A stretch of 64,000 nt of DNA from NCBI GenBank assembly GCA_951799405.1, contig OX637362.1, forward strand, positions 10,030,493-10,094,492, written 5' to 3'. Below, piece after piece: positions 54,655 through 64,000 of this stretch (its first letter is position 1; every line of letters begins with the position of its first letter). The stretch is from Agapetus fuscipes (taxonomy: Eukaryota; Arthropoda; Insecta; Trichoptera; Glossosomatidae). The notes under the pieces are model-generated. The model worked only from the letters and a program-made list of their open reading frames with translations, was not told the origin of the DNA and did not search any database. The position numbers were made by a program, and so were the translations under genes.

Positions 54655-54860
54655 ATCTCGTAAAAGCTTTGTTTACGTTTGCCAATGCAACCGCGGTTTC
54701 AGGAAAAATCCGCAGGAATAACAAAATTTGTGTTCATGTGAGGTTTGGTTTATTTTGTATTAACACACGTAGCATGTGTCAGCGTGAACTTACTTGTACC
54801 TATTTGTGGGCATGCATTTAATATGAGCCTCAAATGCCAAAATGACATTGCAACTTTAAT
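54655..54860 (+). repeat. Decayed R250
   Basis: GCGGTTTCAGG hairpin, ACACGTAGCATGTG palindrome derivative and GGGCATGCATTTAATATGAG are in order. Confidence 0.6.
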
Positions 54861-55234
54861 TATTTAATTATTGATTAAACAACCTAGCCGTGCGATGTCA
54901 CAATTTTGACTATGGCAATACACGAGTGGATTCCGTTATCAATTTTTATTTGAAGGTCAACTCTTTTAGCACATTTTCTTTCATATTTACTGTACAGTCT
55001 ACGTTATACAAGTTATAAGAAATGTAACTTTATTTCTGAATGCTTGCTTTGGCCGTTTGTTCAACAAAAAAGTGAGAAAGTTTATTTTTTACTGTTTGTA
55101 ATAAGTGCCTTCATAATTGTACTACGCACTTGTTCAAGATGAAAAAGCGTAGAGGCTAAATATCTCATCTACAGATTGCGTATTGCAATTTTTTGTTGTT
55201 GTGTTGCGAATGTAGTTGATTTCTTATTGATGAT

Positions 55235-55800
55235 CGTATTGACGTCGGTTAAAAGGAACTAATAAAGGAAGTTTTGGTCAAAATAAGTTATGAATGCTAT
55301 CTTATCTAATCTAATCTAATCTAAGCTGCAAAGATACATATATATATCATTTAAAATTTATATTAAATGCAATCCCACAAGCAGACATGTTTGATTTTGC
55401 GCACATGCCGCATGTGGGCCTACAATATAAAAACCTAATCTCAAATGAACATAAGCCCTGCAACTCTTGCCGTCCTTCCCTGAAACAGGGGTGACATTAG
55501 CAAAGTGAACCATTTTTTTTTATATCCTACTTAAAATTTTCCGCCCTTTCTAATGCGCTGACTCCCATAGCTATACAATGTTTTTTTTGTTATTTATAGC
55601 CAAGCAAACAACTACGTTTTCGAAATATGGTTTTTGTGTAACCGACAAGATTTTGGCCTTTTTTGTCCTAAAGGCGCTAGTGACATAAAAAAATCGTAAA
55701 ACATCGTAAAACCACATTAATAGGAATGCCAATTACATACCTTTATTTTTTTAATTTTAGAACTGTTTTGATTTTCACGATATGATAAAAAAATAAAAAT
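55235..55800 (+). mobile_element. MITE-1 interrupted by R250
   Basis: Start GACGTCGGTTAAAAGGAAC at about 55241; it resumes at 55522 (CCTACTTAAAATTTTCCGCC). The far inverted end is not seen. Confidence 0.65.
55297..55521 (-). repeat. R250 inserted in MITE-1
   Basis: TATC borders both ends (55294-55297 region and 55522 region), a possible target duplication. Tail (TCTAA)4. Confidence 0.8.
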
Positions 55801-56027
55801 TAGTAATGCCATTTTCCCTTTCTTAAATTATAAAGTTTTTTTTTTAACTTAAAAAATGTCGCTCTAAAAAAATATTTACAAAAACTCGTTTTTTTCACAT
55901 TTCTTTCTTCTCATTTTGATGTTTACACTTTGGACATTTGTTTTCTTCATAATTATAGAATTATACAAAATGTCTATAAAGTCTATGAAAAATATTTTAG
56001 ATAATGTGAACAGTTTTTGAGATAATA

Positions 56028-56418
56028 TCGACGGTTTAAAGGCAATAGGGCATAAGTGACAAAAACTGAATTGTTCCGGAGAGCAGTTTAAAGTTTGAGA
56101 TTGCAGAAAAATGGCATAACTTTTTATTTTTTATCATATCGTTAAAATCAAAACAGCTCGAAAATTTAAAAAAAATCAAGGCATTTATTGGCGTTCCTAT
56201 TAATGTGGTGTTACGATGTTTTTTTTTTATGATGTCACAAGCGCCTTTAGGGCCAAAAAAAGCCAAAATCTTGTCGGTTACACCAAAATCATACTTCAAA
56301 ATCGCAGTTGTTTGCTTGGGCATAAACAACTAAAAAAAAAATCCATGTAGAGCTATGGGAGTCAGCGCATTAGAAAAAGCGGAAAATTTTAAGCAGGAAA
56401 CATCCTTTTAACCGTCGA
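56028..56418 (-). mobile_element. MITE-1, full length, TA target duplication
   Basis: TCGACGGTT and AACCGTCGA ends with TA at 56026-56027 and 56419-56420; inverted relative to the other copies. Confidence 0.75.
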
Positions 56419-56514
56419 TATGAAAAAAACTGAAACTATTTAATTCATTTATTGCGCGGCAATACTTCCGTAGGTATGTATTAATGTATGTGTAAGTAGA
56501 TCCCTCGATTTAAC

Positions 56515-56590
56515 ATGAAAGAAGTATGCAAGGACAGGAAGAAGTGGCGGCTAATCTGCAATTCTGATTTGCAATGTTGGTTTATTAGTT
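56515..56590 (+). pseudogene. LINE 3' scrap, ACAGTT-tail family
   Basis: Encodes MKEVCKDRKKWRLICNS, the same end as 31880-31935. Confidence 0.5.
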
Positions 56591-56692
56591 TGCTACATTT
56601 TTTGCATCATAAATTTTTGACTTTTTTTGTATAGATTTCTTTTAAAGGTTTTGTTGTTGTTTTTTTTTTATACTTAAATGTTATTTATTGCT

Positions 56693-57490
56693 CGTATTCC
56701 TTGACTTATAGGTTGGTATGAGGATGACCACCCATACTGTCAAAAATGGTTCACTTTGCCAATGTCACCCCTGTTTTAGGGAATGTCGGCAAGAGTTGCA
56801 GGGCTTATGTTCATTTGAGGTTTGGATTTTATTTGTAAGTACTGTTATGTTATTTTAAAATAACATATAAAAAAACAATCTCAAGTGTACAGTGTGTTTT
56901 GTGGGCCGAACCGAGCCGAACGGTCACGGAAGTGGCCGAACGGCGCCGTGTAATCTGATCAGGCCGTCGGTCATGAGTTCCCGGCAAGATGTCAACCGAT
57001 TAAGACGTCAGCGACCAAGCACCAAGCGGTGCAAGAGGGGGCACTACAATGGAGCTCCCTCCTCCCCATCTACTTGGATTTCCTGCCAGCAAGGCACCCG
57101 CCTTGTGGACCAGAGACATAGTGCATAGGAGCGCCCACCCAGGGGCTCCAACGTGTGGAGGCGTCCGCCTCGTGACCCACCGCTAGCCTGGGGCGCTGCC
57201 CCGGGCCATTCAGTTCGGGAATCCAGCCAACAGAATAGGGAGTGTTTCAGTGAAAAGATGTAGGTCTGGCCATTCCCTTATTTCCCCTTTTTCCCCCATA
57301 TTAGTAAAGTAAATAAACCCTTATTTGTTCATGTTAAGCTTATCTTTTAATTATAAAACCCTTCCCAGAGTACAAGTAAGCAACCCAAAGAAAGAACCCC
57401 ACGCCCTGAGAGTGATGCTGATGAGAGCTAGCCGGATGTAAGTATCCTGAATATATCCTTGCAACTTAGATTATAGATTAGATTATTATA
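56693..57490 (+). repeat. R250 variant B split by a truncated LTR
   Basis: 5' part 56693-56842 and 3' part from about 57440; the middle of R250 is missing. Confidence 0.7.
56843..57440 (+). repeat. LTR family Y, 3'-truncated
   Basis: Begins TGTTATGTTATTTTAAAATA and follows the 5873-6505 copy in reverse orientation to GTAAGTATCCTG, then breaks off about 25 bp before the expected end. AATAAA at about 57314 supports plus sense. Confidence 0.75.
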
Positions 57491-58299
57491 GAAGGAAAGG
57501 AGCCATCGGGACTCGAACCGGCGTTGTTTCACTGTCTTGACCCACATTAAGGTGGATCGCTGTATGTATGGAAACAATTAAAAATCATTTTTTCGTTATT
57601 GCGTTATGCAGAACACTTGCTCTATGGGGTGAGTATCTGATATAAAAAAAATCTTATCAAAATATTAATTAATTATACTGCCCCAAGTCATCAGAAAAAT
57701 TACAAAAATACACAAAACTACTCATTTTTACACCTGTGTTTAAGAATCAAGTATTAGATAAAATCAAACGAAATAAAATTTTGTTTCTTTAAAATGAATG
57801 AAATAGTTATTATTACGTGGTTGGTATCTTGTAATTTGAGAGGGGTAGGTGGGGGCACCCCCTAACTTTGTTACTCCGCGCAGACGCGCGTCACCAATTC
57901 GGTGCTCTCAGAGATGTAACTATAGTTGTACGCTACTCATATTTTTTGCGCATACAAATTTGCGAGAGATCCTAAGTGTAGTTTTAATATATCAGCGTGT
58001 TAATGCTTTAGATTGGCTTCATTGAACTATGAAAAACATCTTAAAGTACCCATAACTGAAAAATATTCTGATTGATCAAAGAACCAAAAGATAAATGATC
58101 ATAAGGAGTGTTGATTTGAAAACTGCTGCGGGAAATTAAAAAAAAGCTGAACCGGAAACAGAAATATGAACCATACGAAGAAAAAACTACAAGTTTATTG
58201 CCAAATCTGTCTGACCTATCAACTGATGTCTCTCAACAGTAATAGAAAAACTAGCACTTCAGAGAACGCTACCTCAAACTTCGTATTCATATTCATTAA
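57491..58299. other. No gene seen
   Basis: 57850-57920 is GC-richer (GGGGGCACCCCC hairpin); otherwise AT-rich. The region from about 58040 may be decayed upstream sequence of the next pseudogene. Confidence 0.4.
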
Positions 58300-60050
58300 A
58301 AAATATTGACCTTGGCATAATGGAAACACCTGTGGATCAATTTGGCATTTCCAATAAGGCTGAAGCTGCTCTTTTTTTGGCAACAAAGCGTTGGTATTAT
58401 TTCAGACAACAATTCATCCAAAGTTTTCGATCAAAATAAAATAAAAAGAGTCCGTGAAAAGTAGAGAACTAAGTTCAGCGGTGTGACCATTGATTCTGAT
58501 TACTAATATTTGGGTTTATACTTTGATGGACGTAAAAATAAAACCTTAAATATGGTGGATCATAAGAGAAATATAATTAAAGAGGAGCATATTAGTTACT
58601 TAAGGACGCAAGGTCACAGTACATTGGTCATATTTCTTTAAGCACTGATAAAGCAGCAATAATAACAAGAAAAATTATGGATATTTTAATCAGTAAAGAT
58701 ATCAATGTCATCCTTTTTGCTGGAATCGGACGTGATAGAACTATTGTTAATACAGATGGAATTGGTAAATTTATTCCAAAAAAATTAAAATATCTAGTAA
58801 AACCGCTGCAGTGGTGTATTTGTCAACTCCATGCCAACGAACTGCCGCGCCAATTATTTGAATATATTGATGGTTGTACAAGTGGACCAAGAAGTTACTC
58901 TGAACCCATAGAGAAGGTATTAAAAAGTTGTGAAGAGCTTCCAATATTCTCGTTTCTAACTATCCAATGTGATCTACCTATTGGACGAAGAATAACTATA
59001 AAGTCTGGATATTGTTCTCAAAGCTTATTAAAAAGAAACCCTGGAAAACTAGTGCATTCAAAATGGCTCACAGAATACTACGGCTTTATGTTCTTTTTTT
59101 TTTAACCATCTGACAAGCTGTTAATATTATCAATTATATACTGAAAGTGGATGCTCTTATGTGGTCTTACATCAAAACTAACCACATTGCATTAATGGTG
59201 CTAGACACTTACACAAAACAATCTAGCTGTCGCGATATTTGACAGATAATTTAAAGCAGATACTACATCCTGTTATAAAAGAAATGGATATTTCAATCAT
59301 CCAAAAAACATCTTACTTGCTTTGCCTTTTTATGAGTTCTAGCCTTGTGAAGAATATTGAAACGCGACAGGAAACAATTTTGAGAATTCAAACTACGCAA
59401 ACGCAAAACGCAACTAAGCTACACATATAGTGTAACTTCTTGCCGCGTTATCCCCGAAGGGGTCGCATGTGGCGAGTTGAGCCTATTTATTTTTACAGGT
59501 AAGGGGGCCGGCCTTACGCCAACCACTTCAGTTGAAGTGGAGGTTTCCCAGCTCCCGAGAGTGCTGGTACTCATTTCTTGTGAAGGCTGAGTAAACCTTG
59601 CCGGTATTTTATTTTGGGGTTTGAAATAAACACCGAAACGGGAAATCATTTCTGACACCCTCGGTGGGATTCGAACCCGAGCTTTCGGCATGGAATGCAA
59701 GCACTCTACCACCTGAGCTATCGACCGGACTTATAACTAATAACTACGATCGGCCAAAAGTTGATTTTGATGCAAACAATTATAAAAAACCTTATAAAGT
59801 GGCACGAAAATAATGTGACCAAGCCCCTTGTTACAAAATTTATGAACGGTGAATTAACATCACGTTGTTAAGAAAATCCACCGCTTGTTGACGAACTAAT
59901 CTCAAGCCATTTCCATTTTCCTTGCTACACGTTAGCCACTGAAAGATTAGTAAAAATTGTAACAGAAACTTCAGCTGCTGTTTACGGTCTGATCAAAAAA
60001 GATGGATTCATTAAAACAAACCTGGAATCGCGACAAATAATGGTTTTTTT
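58300..60050 (+). pseudogene. Broken copy of a repetitive arthropod gene family of unknown function
   Basis: Pieces in order: PVDQFGISNKAEAAL (58330s), GLYFDGRKNKTL (about 58516-58551), an open 142-codon stretch at 58677-59105 with LKPLQWCICQLHANELP-like, GCTSGPRSYSEPIEKVLK and RNPGKLVHSKWLTEYY segments, and after a SINE at 59397 a final FPCYTLATERLVKIVTE and KKDGFIKTNLESRQIM. I recall this order from multi-copy predicted proteins in arthropod genomes; they may be transposon-encoded, but I cannot name a superfamily. Stops and frame changes before 58677 and after 59105 show it is not functional. Confidence 0.6.
59397..59732 (-). repeat. SINE-B, full length, inside the pseudogene
   Basis: Tail ACGCAAACGCAAAACGCAAC at 59397-59416. 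The head ends in the complement of TCCGGTCGATAGCTCAGG. Well preserved. Confidence 0.88.
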
Positions 60051-60840
60051 TCAATTTAAAGAAAGATTACCAATTCTCTTAAAATCACTTTTTTCTAGAC
60101 TTCTCTTGATTGCCATTTTTTCATTTTTTTTGCCATAAAAGTGTCTTTTTTCTATCATTTATAGAAAATCATGCTTTGTGCTTAAATTTGAACTTCAATA
60201 TACTTCAATTATTTTTTTCTTAATAAACAAAAAAAAAAGTTAAGTATATAGCAGTTTTTATGATTTTTATTAACTTTTCGAGTCTTTGGGGCAGTATAAG
60301 ATCAAATATTTCGACCTTATGGTAGTACAATTTATTGTTTGTATTGATATAGAGCAGCTTTTGATTATAACGCGAAATCGAAATTCCCAAAAAAACGATT
60401 TCGATCCACCTTAACCCACATGGACATAACACTAAAAATTAATCTATGTACGATGAAATTATTATTACACACCACAAGTTTGAGATGCCTAAAACAGTTT
60501 CGCGGAGCCTTCAATAAGGCCCCAACTCGCGTGATGTGTACACAGAGCCTTCCAACTTTGTTTACCTTTAATCAGCTTCCATTAAGCGAGGCTTAGAGCG
60601 ATCTGAGGTCCGGGTTAGTGGCGGTTAGACCTCCTACATGCGCGCCACTCCACCTCCCCACCAGGTACAAGCACCAATAACTTTAATACCTTATTGTTTG
60701 GCCATGACGCTACACATGATGGTATGGCTTCGCGTCAGATTTTACAGTATCTCTAATCTATAATATTATCAGCATATCGATTGACAGGTACGTTGTCTGT
60801 TAGTAACGCTTCAGACTTATCTAATCTAATCTATTATTAT
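60051..60840. other. No gene; possible conserved non-coding island
   Basis: 60480-60680 is GC-richer and not repeated in the window. Confidence 0.35.
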
Positions 60841-60841
60841 A

Positions 60842-61070
60842 TTAATTAAATAAACAAAGTTTTAATTCACTTTTATAATTTTATTTCTGTCTAGCACTTT
60901 CACCTACGAGGCATCTTCAGGACAATCTACGACGACCCTAGATTGTCCTAAAGATGCCTTGTAGGCGAAAGTGCTAGACAGAAATAAAATTATAAAAGTG
61001 AATTAAAACTTTGTATTTAATTAATTTACAATGGATTTTCACTGTGTAAACCACCAAACCCTTAAAAATA
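60842..61070. repeat. Palindromic element with ~85-bp arms
   Basis: Arms 60842-60927 and 60941-61024 are near-perfect reverse complements around a 13-bp loop. Both hold the hairpin core (GCATCTTCAGG and CTAAAGATGCC). The right side continues into CACTGTGTAAACCACC, the outer end shared with 12585. Confidence 0.8.
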
Positions 61071-61074
61071 TTAA

Positions 61075-61318
61075 TCTAATCTAAGTTGCAAAGACATGTT
61101 ACATTGGGAATTTACATTATATGCATTCTCACAAGCAGACACGTACAAGTTTGCGCTTGAACATGCCGGATGTGAACCTACAACATAAAAACCCACAACT
61201 CAAATGGACATACACCCTGCAACTCTTGCCGCCCTTCCCTGAAACAGGGGTGACATTGGCAAAGTGAACCATTTTTTACAGCATGGTTGGTCAGCCATAT
61301 ACCAACCTATAAGTCAAG
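61075..61318 (-). repeat. R250, full length
   Basis: CATGCCGGATGTG replaces the perfect palindrome. Confidence 0.85.
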
Positions 61319-61329
61319 GTACATACACA

Positions 61330-61595
61330 AGACTCGCAAAGGGAAAGGTTGTGGGTTTGGATCCCGGCAGAACACAAAAAATATACTATTTATGTTTTCA
61401 AATATGCTCTCCGCTTGAATGCAAATTTCATGCCCTTGCCAAAGACCGGTCACCAAAGCTCCATCCAGCCTTACAACAACTGGGTCTTGCTTAAGAATTG
61501 GCGCTTTCTAATGCGACGATTAAGCTCGCAGAAGGCTTTCGGGGTGTGATTCACTTAAAAAACAGCGATCACCAAATAAATCATCTTTGTATTAT
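61330..61595 (+). repeat. SINE-A, head partly lost
   Basis: B-box GGTTTGGATCC, then the full body to AACAGCGATCACC. Confidence 0.75.
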
Positions 61596-61744
61596 TATCG
61601 ATATCTTAAAGGAAAAACTGAATTAGTGACATGACAGTGACAAAGTGGGTTTCTTAAATAAATGCCACTTTTATCCTATTTTCTACGTGAGAAAGCAATA
61701 CAAAAGTATGAAAATCCTGTAGTTTAGAAGTTTGGCATAAGCAT

Positions 61745-62205
61745 TACTTGGTATGAGGCTGACCACCCATACTGTAAAAAATGGTTCACTTTGCCAATGT
61801 CACCCCTGTTTCAGGGAATGTCGGCAAGAGTTGCAGGGCTTATGTTCATTTGAGGTTTGGATTTTATTTGTAAGTACCATGCTGTAAAAATGGTTCACTT
61901 TGCCAATGTCACCCCTGTCTCAGGGAAGGACGGCAAGAGTTGCAGGGTGTATGTCCATTTGAGATTTGATTTTTATGTTGTAGGTTCACATGAGGCATGT
62001 GCAAGCGCGAACTTGTACGTGTCTGGTTGTGAGAATGCATGTAATGTGAATCTTCAGTGTAACATATCCTTGCAACTTAGATTAGATTAGATTAGATTAG
62101 ACACAATCAGCATTTGTAAGCGCGAACTACACGTGTTTGTTTGTGGGCACACATCTGAGAGCTTTGAATGAATATGTCCTTGCAACTTAGATTATAGATT
62201 ATAGA
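61745..62205 (+). repeat. R250 variant B, split by another R250
   Basis: Halves 61745-61879 and 62100-62205 rejoin to a continuous variant B unit. Confidence 0.85.
61880..62099 (+). repeat. R250 main form, 5'-truncated, nested
   Basis: Starts at CATGCTGTAAAAATGG and ends in (GATTA)4-5. The 5' truncation with intact tail suggests insertion by target-primed reverse transcription. Confidence 0.88.
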
Positions 62206-62639
62206 CTTCTTTATAATTAGTTTATTTACTATGAAAAGTTACACGCAATAAAAAAAATATCCCCGATTTGCCAAATCAAAGAATCATTATTTATTCATCA
62301 TTTTTTACCTTTAAGGTGGCGATTTTATCTATGTCAATTCCCGCGCGGACTGCATTGTTCTAGAAATGAATTGGAAATAAAAAATTTTTTTGAAATTCTT
62401 GGCCAGCAGCATTGCAGCGACACAAGATGCAGTTTTTCATGTCCTGGAATATTTCCGACATTTTTAAAAGTGCAACCCCTAGCAGGATAAAATTACAAAC
62501 TTAAAAATCTCTGTCGCTAAAGTACGTAAACAACTTTCCATTAGTTTACTCGCGGTTGTTTTTCACTTTGCTAATCTCATTACTTTGCCGTAGCAGGTAG
62601 TTCATGGGAAAATACAATTACAAAGAGTTCCCACTCTTC
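62206..62639. other. No gene seen
   Basis: AT-rich; nothing recognised. Confidence 0.4.
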
Positions 62640-63095
62640 TTCATCTTCTTGTGTCTTTTCTTCTTCTTTTTGTGCCACTTCTATCGAAGATCGGTGATCT
62701 ATCTATAATCTAAGTTGCAAGGATATATTCATTCAAAGCTCTCAGATGTATGCCCACAAACAAACACGTGTAGTTTGCGCTTACAAAGGCTGATTGTGTA
62801 CTTACAAATAAAATCCAAACCTCAAATGAACATAAACTCTGCAACTTTTGCCAACCTTCCTTGAAACAGGGGGGACGTTAGCAAAGTGAACCATTTTTTA
62901 CAGTTTGGGTGGTTAGCCTCATACCAACCTATAAGTCAAAGAATACGACCTATAAGTCAAGGAATGCGATCATCATAGCTATTTTGACTTTAGATGCTGC
63001 GGCTCGAAACAGGGACTTGGTGCTTCTGCCAATGCACTGTCGCAGGTTTCTCAGCCACGATGTCCTTCGGCGTCCCTGAGATCTTCTCCCAGCTT
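62640..63095 (-). pseudogene. RTE LINE 3' fragment split by R250
   Basis: Pieces 62640-62701 (with a CTTCTTCTTTTT tail) and 62969-63095 are contiguous in the 22465 element. Confidence 0.7.
62702..62968 (-). repeat. R250 variant B inserted in RTE fragment
   Basis: Ends defined by the host LINE: ATCTATAATCTAAGTTGC and CCTATAAGTCAAGGAATGC. An ACCTATAAGTCAA segment is duplicated at the 5' end of the unit. Confidence 0.85.
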
Positions 63096-63904
63096 GTGGG
63101 CAGCGATTAGATTTGATTATACAAGTAACAAAGTAAATGCCTCATCAATAAGTAATAATATATTTTGTACTGCACTTGGAAATGAAACATCTACCTTCGC
63201 TTTACGAGTCCAAAATGTTTACTATCAGACTACCAAGTTATCTATGAATGTCTGCAACTGTCGATCCATCCAAGTGTACAGCGTTAATCAGTAGACCACA
63301 GACCTGTCAACAATATTGTTTTTGCTGTTGTCAATGAATGAAAAATGGTGTTTCAATTTTTTCAATTTCCGTGTTCACATTTCACACAGGGCAATAAAAA
63401 TGCACGTTTTCCAAATAGTCGGAACGTGTCGCCGTTATGTAGGGTTATTGGCCCACACCCCGGCCGGGTTGCTAACAATAATCGGAAGCACTAATTAAAA
63501 ATTTAATCAAGCGGACACGCCGCCCCACCTGGGATTAAAAAAATACCTGCAACACTGACTGGGTGAGCGGAAATATGATGATATTAATCATCGCTTCGGT
63601 ACCTAAAATAAGCTCTAACTTCATTAATCAATAATATGCTGCTGATATTTTGATGATGATGATGAAGTAAAAAAACTATACAGAGCCTTTTATGACAGTG
63701 TGTAATTTTATTTTTTTCAATACTCCAACTCTTTTACTAAGACCATGAAGTGTAAGAAACAAAAACGGCAGATTTAGGGTATAAAGTGCCCTTAAATCGG
63801 CATCGCCACGAAAGAGCATTCAAGATGCTAATTAAGAATCTTTTAAAGACGCAACAAAACAAGAAAAAGATCAATACTTATCTAACAAAATAAAACACTT
63901 TACT
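63096..63904. other. No gene; possible conserved non-coding sequence
   Basis: 63430-63600 is GC-richer with TAATTAAAAATTTAATC and CCGGCCGGGTTG; it has no relatives in the window. Confidence 0.35.
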
Positions 63905-64000
63905 TAAGTCACCCCTGTTTCAGGGAAGGTCATCAAAGTTGGCAGGGCTTACGTTGATTTAAGGCTTGGATTTTAATTTGTCAGTGTACATTCGGCATTT
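63905..64000 (+). repeat. R250 variant B, runs off window
   Basis: Starts AAGTCACCCCTGTTTCAGGG; the 5' part is absent. Confidence 0.75.

Noticed and set aside
57850..57920. GC-rich block as an LTR or promoter
   Set aside because: No TG...CA ends, target duplication or related copy in the window.
61857..62090. Recurring short frame (MVHFANVTPVSGKDGKSC...) in many R250 copies
   Set aside because: It recurs because the repeat recurs; frames differ in length, are disrupted in most copies and show no coding conservation.

Overview
This 64 kb window looks like an AT-rich intergenic or intronic stretch from a metazoan, probably an arthropod. No host protein-coding gene is recognisable in it. The arthropod call rests on the element mix: a Ty3/gypsy LTR retrotransposon, a jockey/CR1-type LINE with a poly(A) tail, RTE LINE remnants, a repetitive gene family I recall from arthropod genomes (58.3-60.05 kb), and arthropod-like TATA plus TCAGT spacing in an LTR. 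I cannot place it to order.

Layout. 1-5536: the 3' nine tenths of a Ty3/gypsy element with intact gag and pol reading frames and its 3' LTR; the 5' LTR lies outside the window. Its Pol is unusual: after the GPY/F motif it carries a macrodomain resembling OARD1/TARG1 and then a CCCH zinc finger. 5.9-23 kb: a solo LTR with target duplication, three tRNA-derived SINE families (one copy has a 5S rRNA-like head fused to a tRNA-like unit), palindromic elements, two further solo LTRs, and LINE tails. 23.26-27.1 kb: a LINE on the minus strand with intact ORF1 and ORF2. ORF2 has no AUG ahead of its endonuclease, and a canonical A_AAA_AAC slippery site sits directly before the ORF1 stop. 28 kb: a deleted hAT element with a perfect 8-bp target duplication. 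29-57 kb: dense nested SINEs, MITEs, solo LTRs and LINE tails. 58.3-60.05 kb: a broken copy of a repetitive arthropod gene family, split by a SINE. 60-64 kb: more of the same repeats.

The commonest component is a ~250-bp repeat, called R250 here. Roughly 40 full or partial copies lie on both strands. It ends in a short GATTA-type tail, is often 5'-truncated, and carries a perfect CACATGCGGCATGTG palindrome. Other working names: SINE-A (tRNA-like, sometimes 5S-tRNA, ATTATT tail), SINE-B (tRNA-like, TTGCG tail), SINE-C (tRNA-like), LTR-X (five solo LTRs, all in one orientation), MITE-1 (TA target duplication), MITE-2 (repeated CCGTATA motif).

The two autonomous elements (gypsy and the LINE) have intact frames and could still be active. 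The rest looks non-autonomous or decayed. Family assignments come from motifs and hand alignment; no database was consulted.
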